From: CALFUK01 sp964398295
GTDB taxonomy: Bacteria > Bacteroidota > Bacteroidia > Chitinophagales > Saprospiraceae
NCBI GenBank assembly: GCA_964398295.1
Contig: CAYNMW010000003.1
Location: forward strand, 1 to 64,000
Direction of reading: 5' to 3'
Length of the DNA: 64,000 nt
The notes under the pieces were generated by a model that was not told the origin of the DNA, did not search any database, and saw only the letters and a list, made by a program, of their open reading frames with translations. Position 1 is the stretch's first letter. Each line of letters starts with the position of its first letter. Shown here piece by piece: positions 1-8,505 of the stretch. Made by a program: the position numbers and the translations under genes.

Positions 1-67
1 TTCAATTTGAAGAGTAAATATATTACAATTAAATGTAATATGTTGATTTTTAACAATTTATTGATTG

Positions 68-568
68 CTATAATAGAAAATCTTTACCCTTAAAACTGAT
101 TGGTAAAAGTCGGTAGATTGAATCTATAATGACTGTAAAATCTGTTGCGTACATGATGATTTCGATAGGCTGATTGTAACGTTGTGCATATTCAGCAATT
201 ACTTGACGACAAGAGCCACATGGACTAACAGGTTCGTTTACAAAAGAACCACCTTTATAGGCTGTCACTCCAAGGGTAATGATCGGTGTATTTGGATGGA
301 AGGAAGATGCTGCGCCTAAAGCTGTCTTTTCTGCACACATGCATAAGGAGAATGAAGCATTTTCCTGATTACTTCCTCCAATGATTTCACCATTACCGAG
401 AAGAAGAGATGCACCAACAGCAAAATTTGAGTAAGGACTATATGAATGTGAGCAGTGAGCTTTACAGGTTTCAATGAGTTGAAGTTTTTGTTCGTCTAGT
501 ACAGACACATCTTCAATTACCGTAGCACCATCTAATGCTGTGAATGTTTCCTTTAACTGATTCATCAC
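68..568 (-). CDS. cdd: cytidine deaminase
   Basis: Hydrolytic deamination of cytidine and deoxycytidine to uridine and deoxyuridine in cytosolic pyrimidine salvage. The 166-residue protein has the zinc site of the family: a CAEKTA motif (Cys78 as ligand, Glu80 as the proton shuttle) and a PCGSCRQ motif (Cys117 and Cys120). The length fits the Bacteroidota form, which carries an N-terminal extension of about 25 residues compared with the short tetrameric enzymes. It is divergently oriented to the flippase gene at 676, with a 107-base spacer in which I see no clear promoter element. The start at 568 (MMNQL) could equally be the second Met. Identification rests on both metal motifs and is secure. 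Confidence 0.95.
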   Translation of the reverse strand: MMNQLKETFTALDGATVIEDVSVLDEQKLQLIETCKAHCSHSYSPYSNFAVGASLLLGNGEIIGGSNQENASFSLCMCAEKTALGAASSFHPNTPIITLGVTAYKGGSFVNEPVSPCGSCRQVIAEYAQRYNQPIEIIMYATDFTVIIDSIYRLLPISFKGKDFLL

Positions 569-675
569 TTGTGTTTACACTGTTTTGTTAATAGGTCCAA
601 GCTCAAGATAATATTGTTCTGTCAGTAATCAGATTAAAAAGTAAAGGTTAGTTTCGCATTAGATTCAGATTTTCA

Positions 676-1977
676 TTGAAAATTAGCCAGATATCCAATG
701 TAAGTGCACTACAGTTTTTTCAAATCGCACGATTTGCAGGCGTACTTGTATTGAGTGTTATTTTTGTCAAGAGTGGACTTTCGCAAGCAGATATATCCTA
801 CATTGAATTCTTTTTGTACCTGTCCAATTTATTTGCCTTCTTTTGGTCTTATGGATTTAAAAATTCATACTTAAGTTACTTTCCTACTTTAACTGAAGGA
901 TCAAAAAAGGATTTCTTATCCACACTTTTTGTGGTGTATATAATCGTCGGGCTTATAGCAGCTGCTTGTGTTTACTTTATTGGATCAAAGAGCTTGATTT
1001 TTACCTGGGATCAAGAGGAAAGCGGATTTGTTCATCTAGCAGCACTGTACCTGATCATCAATACGCCTACGATTCTTATCGAACATTGTTACATTATTTA
1101 TAATGATGCAAAGCGGTTGATTCAATATGCATTCTTGGTACTCATTCTGCCAGTATGTGTCGTTCTTCTTGCATTAAGCATGGAGATGAGTGTACGATCT
1201 GTTTGTTATGCACTGCTTGCAATAGCGACAATCAAATTACTCTACTTTGTGGTTGTTCCCTTGAGGATTTACTCTTCACGAGTGATTCGTCTGGGATTAA
1301 TCAAACCATTTATTGTTTTTTCTATACCCCTTGTGCTACATGCTTTGGTAGGCAATGGTGTAGAGTTCATAGACGGATTCCTTGTTCAGCATTTTTTTCC
1401 TGTGGAGACTTTTGCAGTATACAGATATGGTGCTAAAGAGCTACCATTTGTTGTTTTATTTGTAGGATCTGTAATGACTGCATTGGTGCCACAGTCTGTA
1501 CAACAATTGTCTACTTCCTTAGATAAAGCAAAAACAGAAACAACCAAGTTGATGCATCTATTGTATCCGATTTCTGTGCTTATTATTTTGACAAGTCCAT
1601 TTATATTCCCTTTTGTTTATGATGAATCGTTTAAGGAATCGGCTTATCTATTTAATATATACGCCTTAATCATTACGAGCAGGATTTTACTTCCTCAGTT
1701 GGTTTTATTTGGAAAACACCTTAATAAGACCTTGTTAGGTATCACATTAATCGAATTGATAATCAATGTTTTACTTAGTTTGTTTTTAATGCAATATTGG
1801 GGAATACGAGGAATTGCAGTTGCATCTGTGATTGCATTCATGTTCGCTAAAATATTTATGATTCTCTTTAATTATGTGAAATTCAAAATAGAACCTGGTC
1901 GATATATAAACCTTCACTATTATATGATATACAATATTATTCTATTGATTAGTTTTTATCTTTCTTTATTATATTGA
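676..1977 (+). CDS. polysaccharide flippase (MOP/Wzx-like)
   Basis: Integral membrane protein of 433 residues with about 12 hydrophobic segments spread over its whole length, typical of the MOP (multidrug/oligosaccharidyl-lipid/polysaccharide) exporter superfamily that flips lipid-linked glycans across the inner membrane. The start is a TTG: the frame is closed by a stop at 649-651 and has no ATG before the first membrane segment. The last codons overlap the start of the sulfotransferase gene (ATG at 1974), so the two are probably translationally coupled. The pairing suggests export and sulfation of a surface glycan, but no glycosyltransferase is nearby, so the cargo is unknown. Family assignment is from topology and general sequence character, not from a catalytic motif. 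Confidence 0.8.
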   Translation: MKISQISNVSALQFFQIARFAGVLVLSVIFVKSGLSQADISYIEFFLYLSNLFAFFWSYGFKNSYLSYFPTLTEGSKKDFLSTLFVVYIIVGLIAAACVYFIGSKSLIFTWDQEESGFVHLAALYLIINTPTILIEHCYIIYNDAKRLIQYAFLVLILPVCVVLLALSMEMSVRSVCYALLAIATIKLLYFVVVPLRIYSSRVIRLGLIKPFIVFSIPLVLHALVGNGVEFIDGFLVQHFFPVETFAVYRYGAKELPFVVLFVGSVMTALVPQSVQQLSTSLDKAKTETTKLMHLLYPISVLIILTSPFIFPFVYDESFKESAYLFNIYALIITSRILLPQLVLFGKHLNKTLLGITLIELIINVLLSLFLMQYWGIRGIAVASVIAFMFAKIFMILFNYVKFKIEPGRYINLHYYMIYNIILLISFYLSLLY

Positions 1978-2945
1978 TGGTATCAGGAATAGTCATAGGA
2001 GGTCCACCTAGTTCTGGCAGCTCATTATTAACTGATCTGATCGGGAGACATTCAGCAATACTGTCTTTTCCTGAAACGCATGTGCTGGCAAAACCTGTGC
2101 TATGGCAAAATTGGAAAGAGAATAAAGAGGAGTTATTCACGCATAAATGGAAAAGCCCAGATTGGCATTTGCAATCAGGTATCGACCATATTCAACAGAC
2201 AAGGATGTCAGAACAATTTAAAAAAGAAAGTCATTCCGTTGTTGAGTTTGCCAATTCCTATTTTTCAGCTTTAGCAAATCAAAAGGGCAAGCAGATATGG
2301 TGTGAAAAGACACCCGCAAATGTTTATTTTTTCAATAAATTACGGTCTGCACCGATTGATACAATACCTATTCTCTGTATGAGAAACCCCTATGACAGCA
2401 TTGCTTCTTTATTGTTCCGAAAATCAAGTCTATTGGATGCTGTTTGTCGAATACTTGTCAATTTTGCTTTTGGCTTTGCGCAATCTCAGGCAACAGAAAC
2501 GATCCACATAAAGTATGAAAAACTGGTAACACAGCCAGAAGTATATCTGCAAAAATTATTTCAACAGCTTGGTATACCATTCGAAAACCAATTGTTAACC
2601 AATCGGAACGGTAATAAAAGAATGGAAGGGTGGAAGCATGCTGAAGATGGAATAATTTCCACTAGTAGTATTGGTAGGTTTTCTGAATTGTCTATTAAAC
2701 AACAAGCAAATGTGGTCTATGCCTCTGAGAAGATAAAAATAAACAAAGCGCATTTAGAAGCATATGGCTTGCAACTGGAAACACAATATGAATTCAATTT
2801 ATCTTCTCTCGCAACAAATTATGGATATATGATCCCACAAATAGAAGGGAAATTTATTGACTTATCTACTCCAATAATCACAGATAAATTGAAACGAAAA
2901 ATAAGAGCATATCCAAGTTTGAAGCCATATCCGATTTTGTTATGA
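1974..2945 (+). CDS. PAPS-dependent sulfotransferase family protein
   Basis: Predicted cytosolic transferase of sulfate from 3'-phosphoadenylyl sulfate to a hydroxyl or amine acceptor. The N-terminus carries the 5'-phosphosulfate-binding P-loop (GGPPSSGSSLLT at residues 9-20), followed by a PETH segment. A 3'-phosphate-binding element with Arg and Ser (CMRNPYDSIASL) sits near residues 135-145. The length of 323 residues is normal for the Sulfotransfer_1/3 families. The gene overlaps the flippase upstream and, through an ATGA junction, prmC downstream. Acceptor identity cannot be read from sequence; the flippase neighbour makes a glycan or lipid-linked sugar plausible (inference). An ATG ATG start gives a one-codon ambiguity. 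Confidence 0.85.
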   Translation: MMVSGIVIGGPPSSGSSLLTDLIGRHSAILSFPETHVLAKPVLWQNWKENKEELFTHKWKSPDWHLQSGIDHIQQTRMSEQFKKESHSVVEFANSYFSALANQKGKQIWCEKTPANVYFFNKLRSAPIDTIPILCMRNPYDSIASLLFRKSSLLDAVCRILVNFAFGFAQSQATETIHIKYEKLVTQPEVYLQKLFQQLGIPFENQLLTNRNGNKRMEGWKHAEDGIISTSSIGRFSELSIKQQANVVYASEKIKINKAHLEAYGLQLETQYEFNLSSLATNYGYMIPQIEGKFIDLSTPIITDKLKRKIRAYPSLKPYPILL

Positions 2946-3799
2946 GTAATTTTTCAAGTCCCGATAAAGCATATAATTATTTATTCTTCGAATTAACTGC
3001 TGATTACGAAGAACGTGAGGTGAAAAATATATTGGAAATATTTTTTACTGATCTATTTAATCTAAATATGCCTTATCAAACTAAAGAATGGGAGAGAGAC
3101 GATGATGCAAGACTATGTGCATCTTATGGTGAAAGATTAATTGCAAAAGAACCAATACAGTACATTATAGGAGCAACTAATTTTTTTGGCTATGAGTTTA
3201 GAGTAAATAAGCACGTTCTGATTCCTCGTGCAGAGACAGAAGAACTTGTACATCATATACTTACAAATGAGCAGTTAAAGAGACAACAACTTGATGTATT
3301 GGATATTGGATCTGGCAGTGGATGTATTGCAGTTACATTAAAACTGAAAAGGCCACAATGGCGACTATTTGCTATAGAGGAAGATTTAGATGCGTTGAAT
3401 GTTGGTAGAATTAATGCTCGCAGATTAAATACCTCTGTACATTTTTTAAAGTTGGACTTTCTTGAGGATGAATATTGGTCTTCCTTAAGCAAGTATGATA
3501 TTATCGTAAGCAATCCACCATACATTAGTGAAAAGGAGTTGAACAATATGTCCGAGTCTACAATTAAGTATGAACCATCAAAAGCATTGTTCGCTGGAGG
3601 AGATGATGCACTAAAATTTTATCGATTTATTTCTTTATTCGGTAAATCTCATTTAAAAAAAGAAGGAACTATATTTCTAGAATTAAATGAATTTAAGGCA
3701 GAAGAAATCGCCGAAATATTTACAAAAAATGGGTATAGTGACGTGACTATCCATTTGGACATGCAAGGAAAAGAACGAATTCTAGTTGTCCGATTATAG
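2942..3799 (+). CDS. prmC: peptide chain release factor N5-glutamine methyltransferase
   Basis: Methylates the glutamine of the GGQ motif in release factors RF1/RF2 with S-adenosylmethionine, which tunes translation termination. The 285-residue protein has the family layout: a helical N-terminal release-factor-binding domain (about 1-95), SAM motif I LDIGSGSG at 120-127, and the diagnostic NPPY active-site motif at 191-194. The ATG lies inside the last codons of the sulfotransferase gene (ATGA overlap). The stop overlaps the convergent SDR gene by six bases. Placing a translation factor in a coupled run with a flippase and sulfotransferase looks like operon convenience, not shared function. 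Confidence 0.95.
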   Translation: MSNFSSPDKAYNYLFFELTADYEEREVKNILEIFFTDLFNLNMPYQTKEWERDDDARLCASYGERLIAKEPIQYIIGATNFFGYEFRVNKHVLIPRAETEELVHHILTNEQLKRQQLDVLDIGSGSGCIAVTLKLKRPQWRLFAIEEDLDALNVGRINARRLNTSVHFLKLDFLEDEYWSSLSKYDIIVSNPPYISEKELNNMSESTIKYEPSKALFAGGDDALKFYRFISLFGKSHLKKEGTIFLELNEFKAEEIAEIFTKNGYSDVTIHLDMQGKERILVVRL

Positions 3800-4567
3800 A
3801 ATGTTACTTACCAATCCACCATCTACCGCAATGGTCTGTCCAGTGACATACTTAGAAGCAGGGGAGAGTAGCCATACTGCCAAAGTAGCTAAATCTTCAG
3901 CTTCTCCAAGACTTCCAGTTTGAGTTTGATTTTTAAACATGCTTTTTGCTTCCTCTTCACTAATACCGCTGAGATTACTTTTATTTTTAAATAGCCGCTG
4001 CATTGCCGGAGTATTGTGATAGCCGGGCGCTACAACATTTAGGGTGATGTCTTCTTTTGCTACTTCTTGGGATAATGTCTTCACAAATCCCACAACTGCT
4101 AATCTCAAGGAATTACTCAACACGAGGTTTTCGATTGGTTGTTTGACAGATGCACTTTCTATATAAACAATCCTCCCAAATTTATGTCGTTGCATTAAAG
4201 GTAAAATAGCCTTAGTGAGTTTCACTTTCCAACGCAACACAGTTTGATATGCTTGATCCCATTCTTGCATTTCTGTAGCGATAAAAGATGAAGCTGGTGG
4301 GCCTCCTGCATTGATGAGTACTCCACTTAGTTGTCTGTCGTTTAACATGCGGATCAGGTTACTAATAGTGGCGTCTGAGGTAATGTCTCCAACTAGAATC
4401 TCTGTTTGTTCTGGAAACTCTGTTTGCATAGAGAGGAGTTTTTCTTCACCTCTGGCATTTAAGATTACTTTTGCACCTTCTGATAAAAGTAATCGTGCTA
4501 TTGCTCTTCCGAATCCACTAGTAGATCCGGTTACAACGAATAATTTACCTTGTATTCCTAAATCCAA
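3794..4567 (-). CDS. SDR family protein with substituted catalytic Tyr/Lys
   Basis: Classical short-chain dehydrogenase/reductase fold of 257 residues. It has a TGSTSGFG cofactor loop near residues 13-20, an NAGG motif, a conserved PGYHNT after the active site, and a VTGQTIAVDGG C-terminus. The YxxxK active site is not present: aligning the region after the ESAS motif places Ser where Tyr is expected and Arg where Lys is expected (SNSLR before AVVGFVKTL). A subgroup of bacterial FabG-like SDRs with such a SNxxR sequence exists, so this is probably inherited, not a sequencing error. Activity as a normal oxidoreductase is doubtful. It is the last gene of a tight minus-strand operon, one base after the 109-residue gene. 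Confidence 0.85.
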   Translation of the reverse strand: MDLGIQGKLFVVTGSTSGFGRAIARLLLSEGAKVILNARGEEKLLSMQTEFPEQTEILVGDITSDATISNLIRMLNDRQLSGVLINAGGPPASSFIATEMQEWDQAYQTVLRWKVKLTKAILPLMQRHKFGRIVYIESASVKQPIENLVLSNSLRLAVVGFVKTLSQEVAKEDITLNVVAPGYHNTPAMQRLFKNKSNLSGISEEEAKSMFKNQTQTGSLGEAEDLATLAVWLLSPASKYVTGQTIAVDGGLVSNIL

Positions 4568-4568
4568 A

Positions 4569-4898
4569 TTATAGTAGTTTTTCCAAAAATATTGTCAGAT
4601 TCTTCTCAAGGCTCGTTACTTCGCCATCTGCCTCAAATTGCTTTTTGAGAAGATCCATTAATTCATTCTTTCGATCAATAGTTGGGTAATACAATCCTTT
4701 ATAGTCCAATATTGTTTGTAAGACTTCGAATTCACCCATTTCTTCGTATCGAGCATAGATCTCTTCAAAGACATCTGGAGATACGCGTTCCATAATGATT
4801 TCTCTCTCATCGTCTGTAAATTCTAAATCTGCATGTGATGCATGAAGAAGTAAGAATGTGATGAACTCATTTGAATTCCAATTGAGCTCTTTTTCCAT
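4569..4898 (-). CDS. small acidic helical protein, TerB-like (weak)
   Basis: A 109-residue acidic, predicted all-helical cytosolic protein that I do not recognise with certainty. Two helix-turn patterns resemble the TerB/tellurite-resistance fold: HADLEFTDDEREII near residues 17-30 and EADGEVTSLEKNL near 89-101. Both have an acidic 'ADxE/DG' turn followed by a helix with a conserved Glu. There is no signal peptide or membrane segment. It lies 13 bases after the HsdR-N type nuclease gene and one base before the SDR gene, so it is co-transcribed with the helicase-like gene at 5361-7691. No function is proposed; the TerB resemblance is by eye only. Confidence 0.7.
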   Translation of the reverse strand: MEKELNWNSNEFITFLLLHASHADLEFTDDEREIIMERVSPDVFEEIYARYEEMGEFEVLQTILDYKGLYYPTIDRKNELMDLLKKQFEADGEVTSLEKNLTIFLEKLL

Positions 4899-4911
4899 AA
4901 GTTAGTTTTAT

Positions 4912-5364
4912 TTAAAGGTCAGGAAACTTGTTCACAAAACTGAATTTTCGCGTATCAAAGTCAATGAATGCAAGATAATTTTTTTGTCCATTGCTTATCA
5001 TTAAGTAGGGTGCTTGCAATTGTAAATTGTATCTAGCTACTTGTTCAAAAGTAGCCTGATTTAGTTTGTTCCTATAACTTTTGCATTCAATCAGAATATA
5101 GGGCTCTTGCTTTTTATCCAACACAACTATGTCAAATCGTTTTTTCAATGAGCCTAAAGTGATTTGCTTCTCTACTAGGATTCTTGTCTTAGAACAGTCT
5201 TTTTGTTCGATGAGAAACCACAATATCAATTGCCTCACATACTCTTCAGGTGTGAGAATGATCAATTTTTTCCTTATAGGGTCAAATACTTTATCATGAA
5301 TGCCCACTCGGCTGATTTGAAGATTATGCTTAGCACTTTGAAGGTCTAGTTCAATGGGGATCAT
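4912..5364 (-). CDS. HsdR N-terminal domain-like PD-(D/E)XK protein
   Basis: Stand-alone 150-residue protein resembling the HSDR_N_2 family (nuclease domain of type I restriction subunits), a conserved single-domain gene in many Bacteroidota. The nuclease core is intact: Glu65, Asp78 in KKRFDIVV, and the Glu93-Cys94-Lys95 motif in ILIECKS, followed by the helix that normally packs on the active site (QATFEQVARYNLQL). An LTPEEYVRQ segment before the core is also typical. There is no helicase domain, and no HsdM or HsdS gene nearby, so this is not a restriction system as such. Its start overlaps the stop of the 776-residue gene by four bases, so the two products are probably made together and may interact (inference). 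Confidence 0.85.
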   Translation of the reverse strand: MIPIELDLQSAKHNLQISRVGIHDKVFDPIRKKLIILTPEEYVRQLILWFLIEQKDCSKTRILVEKQITLGSLKKRFDIVVLDKKQEPYILIECKSYRNKLNQATFEQVARYNLQLQAPYLMISNGQKNYLAFIDFDTRKFSFVNKFPDL

Positions 5365-7691
5365 TCATGTACGAATTCTGGAATAGGGCTTGTTTGTGTG
5401 TGAATATCTACCAGTAATGGTTCATTGGATTTTGTGAGTAGTAAACTGGTGTCATTCCCATTCATTATTTCTGAAAGGCTAATTGATTGCACATTCATTC
5501 CCGACCGTTTCATTAAATCAATTACGTGTAACTGCCAATCTAGAGATGCAGAATTAGCGGGATCCAATACTCCATCCTGCACAAGAATTTGAATGGAAGA
5601 AGGATTATTTAATAAGATATCTTCGAGAGAATAATTCAAGTCATTATCCAATACAAATTCCTTAAATACCAGGTGTTCATTGGTTTCTAATAATTTAATG
5701 TTGAGTAGTTTATGTAGAAAACTAACTATAAATATATCTCCGCAATTAAAAATTTGGATCCTATGCTGGTAGCTTACTAGTTTTTGAGACAGCGTTCTAC
5801 AAAAATTTAAGTGATCTTCATCAGTTTGTATTTTTGGATGTTTTAAGTAAGAATTACTATCAATTTGTATTTGCGAATCTGCTGACGTTGTGTACTGAAG
5901 CTTGATAAATTCTTTGCCATTTGAAGCTATCATCGATTCCATTGCTGGTTGACCCACCAAGTCGACATGAATGTGCAAATCCCAAGACTCATTTATGCGA
6001 TCACTTTGACTCAATATTTCTTTTCGAATAAAACACAATGGTAGAAGTTCGTTCACTTCTGTTAGCATTGGATAGATAGACAATGAATGTTCCTTAAATT
6101 TCTTTTGGAATAATTTTTTGTATAAATCTTGATTCGAAACCTTCAATTTTTCAATGTGAGTTCTAATGAAGTAATGTTGTAAATTGTTGAGGCTTTCTTT
6201 TTCAATTGCCTCTTGCTTCTTAACTTCTTCGATATACTTAGCGATACTCTCCTTTATATCAACAGCAGGTTTTGAAATTGCCTTTAAAATATTGATATAA
6301 TATTCCTTGAAAATTTCTGGCCAATGCGAATTGTCAGGTATTTGTTCCGCTAAGCTTAGGATGATCAACTTTTCAAGGCTGTTTAAGGTGTTTAGCTCTT
6401 TCTTCCAGGAAATGAAGGATGGATAAGTCTGATTCATTAGTAATAAAGACTCAATCATTTCTTTTACTTTAAGTAAATATTGATAACTACTTTGTAGGTT
6501 AAAAGATTTGTCTGAACCGATTGTTTCTAATAAGTTGTACTCATTCAATTCTTTGTAGAATCGTCTCAATTCACTTAAAATTTCTGTGAATATGGCAGGA
6601 CAATTTTGTGCATTTAGTTGATTGAATTGTTGTTGTCCTTCAAGCTGTTTTTGTTTTATCAGATCGCTAATGTGTGACTGTAAAATCGTTCTTAAAGATT
6701 TAATATTTGGCTCGATTGTACTTTCCTCTGAGATTGAATATTCAGCAAATAATTTTGGAAATTCAGTTGAAAACTCACTTAGCCAATTGTCAAATTCTAT
6801 TTCAATAGCATACTTGTAATTTTCTTTTTGAGTTCTTGATTGAATGCCAGATGTCAATTTGTCAAACAGTGAACCTGTTTTTTCAATTTCAGCTTGAAGA
6901 GTGGAAAGTTTTTCACCCAATGTATGTAAGCTTCTCAATTGACGAGTTGCCTTCTTATGCTCGTTTTGGAGTTGTGATTTCCAATTTTCTTTGTAAGCAT
7001 TTATATTATTTAAGAATAAAATAGTGAGTTCATTTATCTTCCTTGATAAATCTTCTAAAGGGATAATTGTTTGTCCATTAGAATTTGAAGTGTATTCATC
7101 TACATAATTGATTTGCTTCAGTAAGTTAAATTCGGATCTAAACAGCTTTGCAAATTTTTGAACCAATTCATTTAGTTCTGTAAATTCAATATCGGTACCA
7201 TTAAACAAATGTGCTGGAATGCAGTACTCCAGAATAGGCATATACAACTGAAATTCTTGTATAGGCTGAGCAGATGTTAGTTTCCATAGTGATGAACTAT
7301 TGTTTTGATAAATTTCCTCAAAGTAATCGGTTGCTTCTGAAAAGTACCTGTCAACAGACTTAGCTGAGCTACTCCATTCCAATCGTTTGTGGACATTACT
7401 TTGTTTCTTGTATGCTAGTCTCCATTTATTGATGCATTCTTTAGTGATAAACTCATTATCGATGTGCATTGCTAATTTGTAATTAGAGCTAACTAACTCG
7501 AAGAGTTGTCTCAAATCCTTTGCGTTACAAGACGTCACAATGACACGTTTGTTGGTTTTAATTGCTTCTAGAATGAGACTGTGAAAGACTTCTATAAGAG
7601 TAGATTTATAGGAAAACCTTATGTCTTTGGAATCTTCTTGTTGACGTGTAATTGTCAACATAGATGGATGAGATAATACTGCGTTCATCAA
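5361..7691 (-). CDS. large helical protein resembling a degenerate SF1 helicase/ATPase
   Basis: A 776-residue cytosolic protein with no signal peptide, rich in Lys, Glu and Gln, with long coiled-coil stretches (about 200-480). I do not recognise a named family. Two places resemble remnants of superfamily 1 helicases of the DUF4011 type. At residues 24-62, FSYKSTL and then RVIVTSCNAKDL match the position of Walker A plus the following strand, but the P-loop glycines are lost and only Lys-Ser-Thr remains. Near 568-580, WDLHIHVDLVGQ stands where the Walker B DEASQ would be. The C-terminal part (about 690-750, LDWQLHVIDLMKRSG) has alternating alpha/beta character. Together these suggest a pseudo-ATPase scaffold. 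It is first in an operon with a PD-(D/E)XK protein. The homology proposal is by eye and needs a profile search. Confidence 0.75.
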   Translation of the reverse strand: MMNAVLSHPSMLTITRQQEDSKDIRFSYKSTLIEVFHSLILEAIKTNKRVIVTSCNAKDLRQLFELVSSNYKLAMHIDNEFITKECINKWRLAYKKQSNVHKRLEWSSSAKSVDRYFSEATDYFEEIYQNNSSSLWKLTSAQPIQEFQLYMPILEYCIPAHLFNGTDIEFTELNELVQKFAKLFRSEFNLLKQINYVDEYTSNSNGQTIIPLEDLSRKINELTILFLNNINAYKENWKSQLQNEHKKATRQLRSLHTLGEKLSTLQAEIEKTGSLFDKLTSGIQSRTQKENYKYAIEIEFDNWLSEFSTEFPKLFAEYSISEESTIEPNIKSLRTILQSHISDLIKQKQLEGQQQFNQLNAQNCPAIFTEILSELRRFYKELNEYNLLETIGSDKSFNLQSSYQYLLKVKEMIESLLLMNQTYPSFISWKKELNTLNSLEKLIILSLAEQIPDNSHWPEIFKEYYINILKAISKPAVDIKESIAKYIEEVKKQEAIEKESLNNLQHYFIRTHIEKLKVSNQDLYKKLFQKKFKEHSLSIYPMLTEVNELLPLCFIRKEILSQSDRINESWDLHIHVDLVGQPAMESMIASNGKEFIKLQYTTSADSQIQIDSNSYLKHPKIQTDEDHLNFCRTLSQKLVSYQHRIQIFNCGDIFIVSFLHKLLNIKLLETNEHLVFKEFVLDNDLNYSLEDILLNNPSSIQILVQDGVLDPANSASLDWQLHVIDLMKRSGMNVQSISLSEIMNGNDTSLLLTKSNEPLLVDIHTQTSPIPEFVHE

Positions 7692-7792
7692 TGTAGTGGC
7701 TTATTTTGACTACTAAAGTATTAAATATTTCTATATATATTGAGAAATGTAATGTATATGTCATTCAAAAGGAGTAAGAAAGGAGCTTTTTC

Positions 7793-8383
7793 TTAATTTG
7801 TTAAGCCTCCACCTTCTTGTACTTCTCCGTTCTTGTATTCATATTGCATAATGAGATTTTCTTCCTCATCAAAATATTGCAGTGTCCCATTTAGCTTACC
7901 ATTAGTGTTATTACCTTTTTGGGTCATTTTACCCATGTCATTCCAAATCCTAAATACACCTTCCTGCACGCCTTCTACATAGTTAATTTCCTTCAAAGGT
8001 CTTCCATATTTGTATTCACCATACAAACCATGATATTGGTTGTTTAAATATTCAACTCTCTTCTCTAGTTGACCTCTTTTATTGAATTCTAGATGTGCTC
8101 CATTCAACACACCATTTATATAACCGGTTATCGATTTGATGCTTTCATTATCATGAAAAATTGTCCATGATCCATCTTTTTTGGCGTTTCTAATGATGCC
8201 CTGTTCAAGCATTTTACCGTCAGCACTTTTCTTTGTTACTAATCGAGCTTCAGAGCCTGGAATTTTCGTTTCGGTAAATCCTTGGAGATTAAGACTCGCA
8301 CCTGATGCTGCTGGGCTGTTATTTCCACAAGAGAGAAGAAAGCTTGTTAAAAGCAAAGCAAAAAAAAGATATAAATTATTCAT
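7793..8383 (-). CDS. MORN-repeat lipoprotein
   Basis: A 196-residue predicted lipoprotein: a hydrophobic signal ends in a lipobox (FLLSCGN, lipid-anchored Cys19) and is followed by a Ser/Ala-rich linker. The mature part consists of MORN-variant repeats of about 22-24 residues with the pattern G-x-W/F/Y...G....Y/F, for example GSWTIFHDN, GAHLEFNKRG, GLYGEYKYG, GVFRIWNDMG and GTLQYFDEEEN. Proteins of this type are often labelled 'YwqK family antitoxin' in databases, a name that says little about function. It is a single gene with spacers of about 100 bases on both sides. A surface or periplasmic location, with a structural or protein-binding role, is the most that can be inferred. Confidence 0.85.
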   Translation of the reverse strand: MNNLYLFFALLLTSFLLSCGNNSPAASGASLNLQGFTETKIPGSEARLVTKKSADGKMLEQGIIRNAKKDGSWTIFHDNESIKSITGYINGVLNGAHLEFNKRGQLEKRVEYLNNQYHGLYGEYKYGRPLKEINYVEGVQEGVFRIWNDMGKMTQKGNNTNGKLNGTLQYFDEEENLIMQYEYKNGEVQEGGGLTN

Positions 8384-8436
8384 TGTCAGAACGTACTATT
8401 CTTTCACAAAATACAACAGAAATTCTTGCATAAAAA

Positions 8437-8466
8437 AAAGGTCCAGGATTATTATCCTGGACCTTT
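8437..8466 (-). terminator. rho-independent terminator of the DUF11 gene
   Basis: A perfect 13-base-pair stem (arms 8437-8449 and 8454-8466) encloses a 4-base loop. Read on the minus strand it lies about 40 bases beyond the stop of the 3094-residue gene and is followed by a run of T (A-run at 8432-8439 on the plus strand). It is a textbook intrinsic terminator for that transcript. Confidence 0.9.
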
Positions 8467-8505
8467 ACACAGTTATTTTAAAGATTTGAGATCTATCTCA
8501 CGTTA

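Noticed and set aside
4912..7691. Type I restriction-modification system
   Set aside because: Only an HsdR-N-like nuclease is present; there is no HsdM methylase, HsdS or intact helicase.
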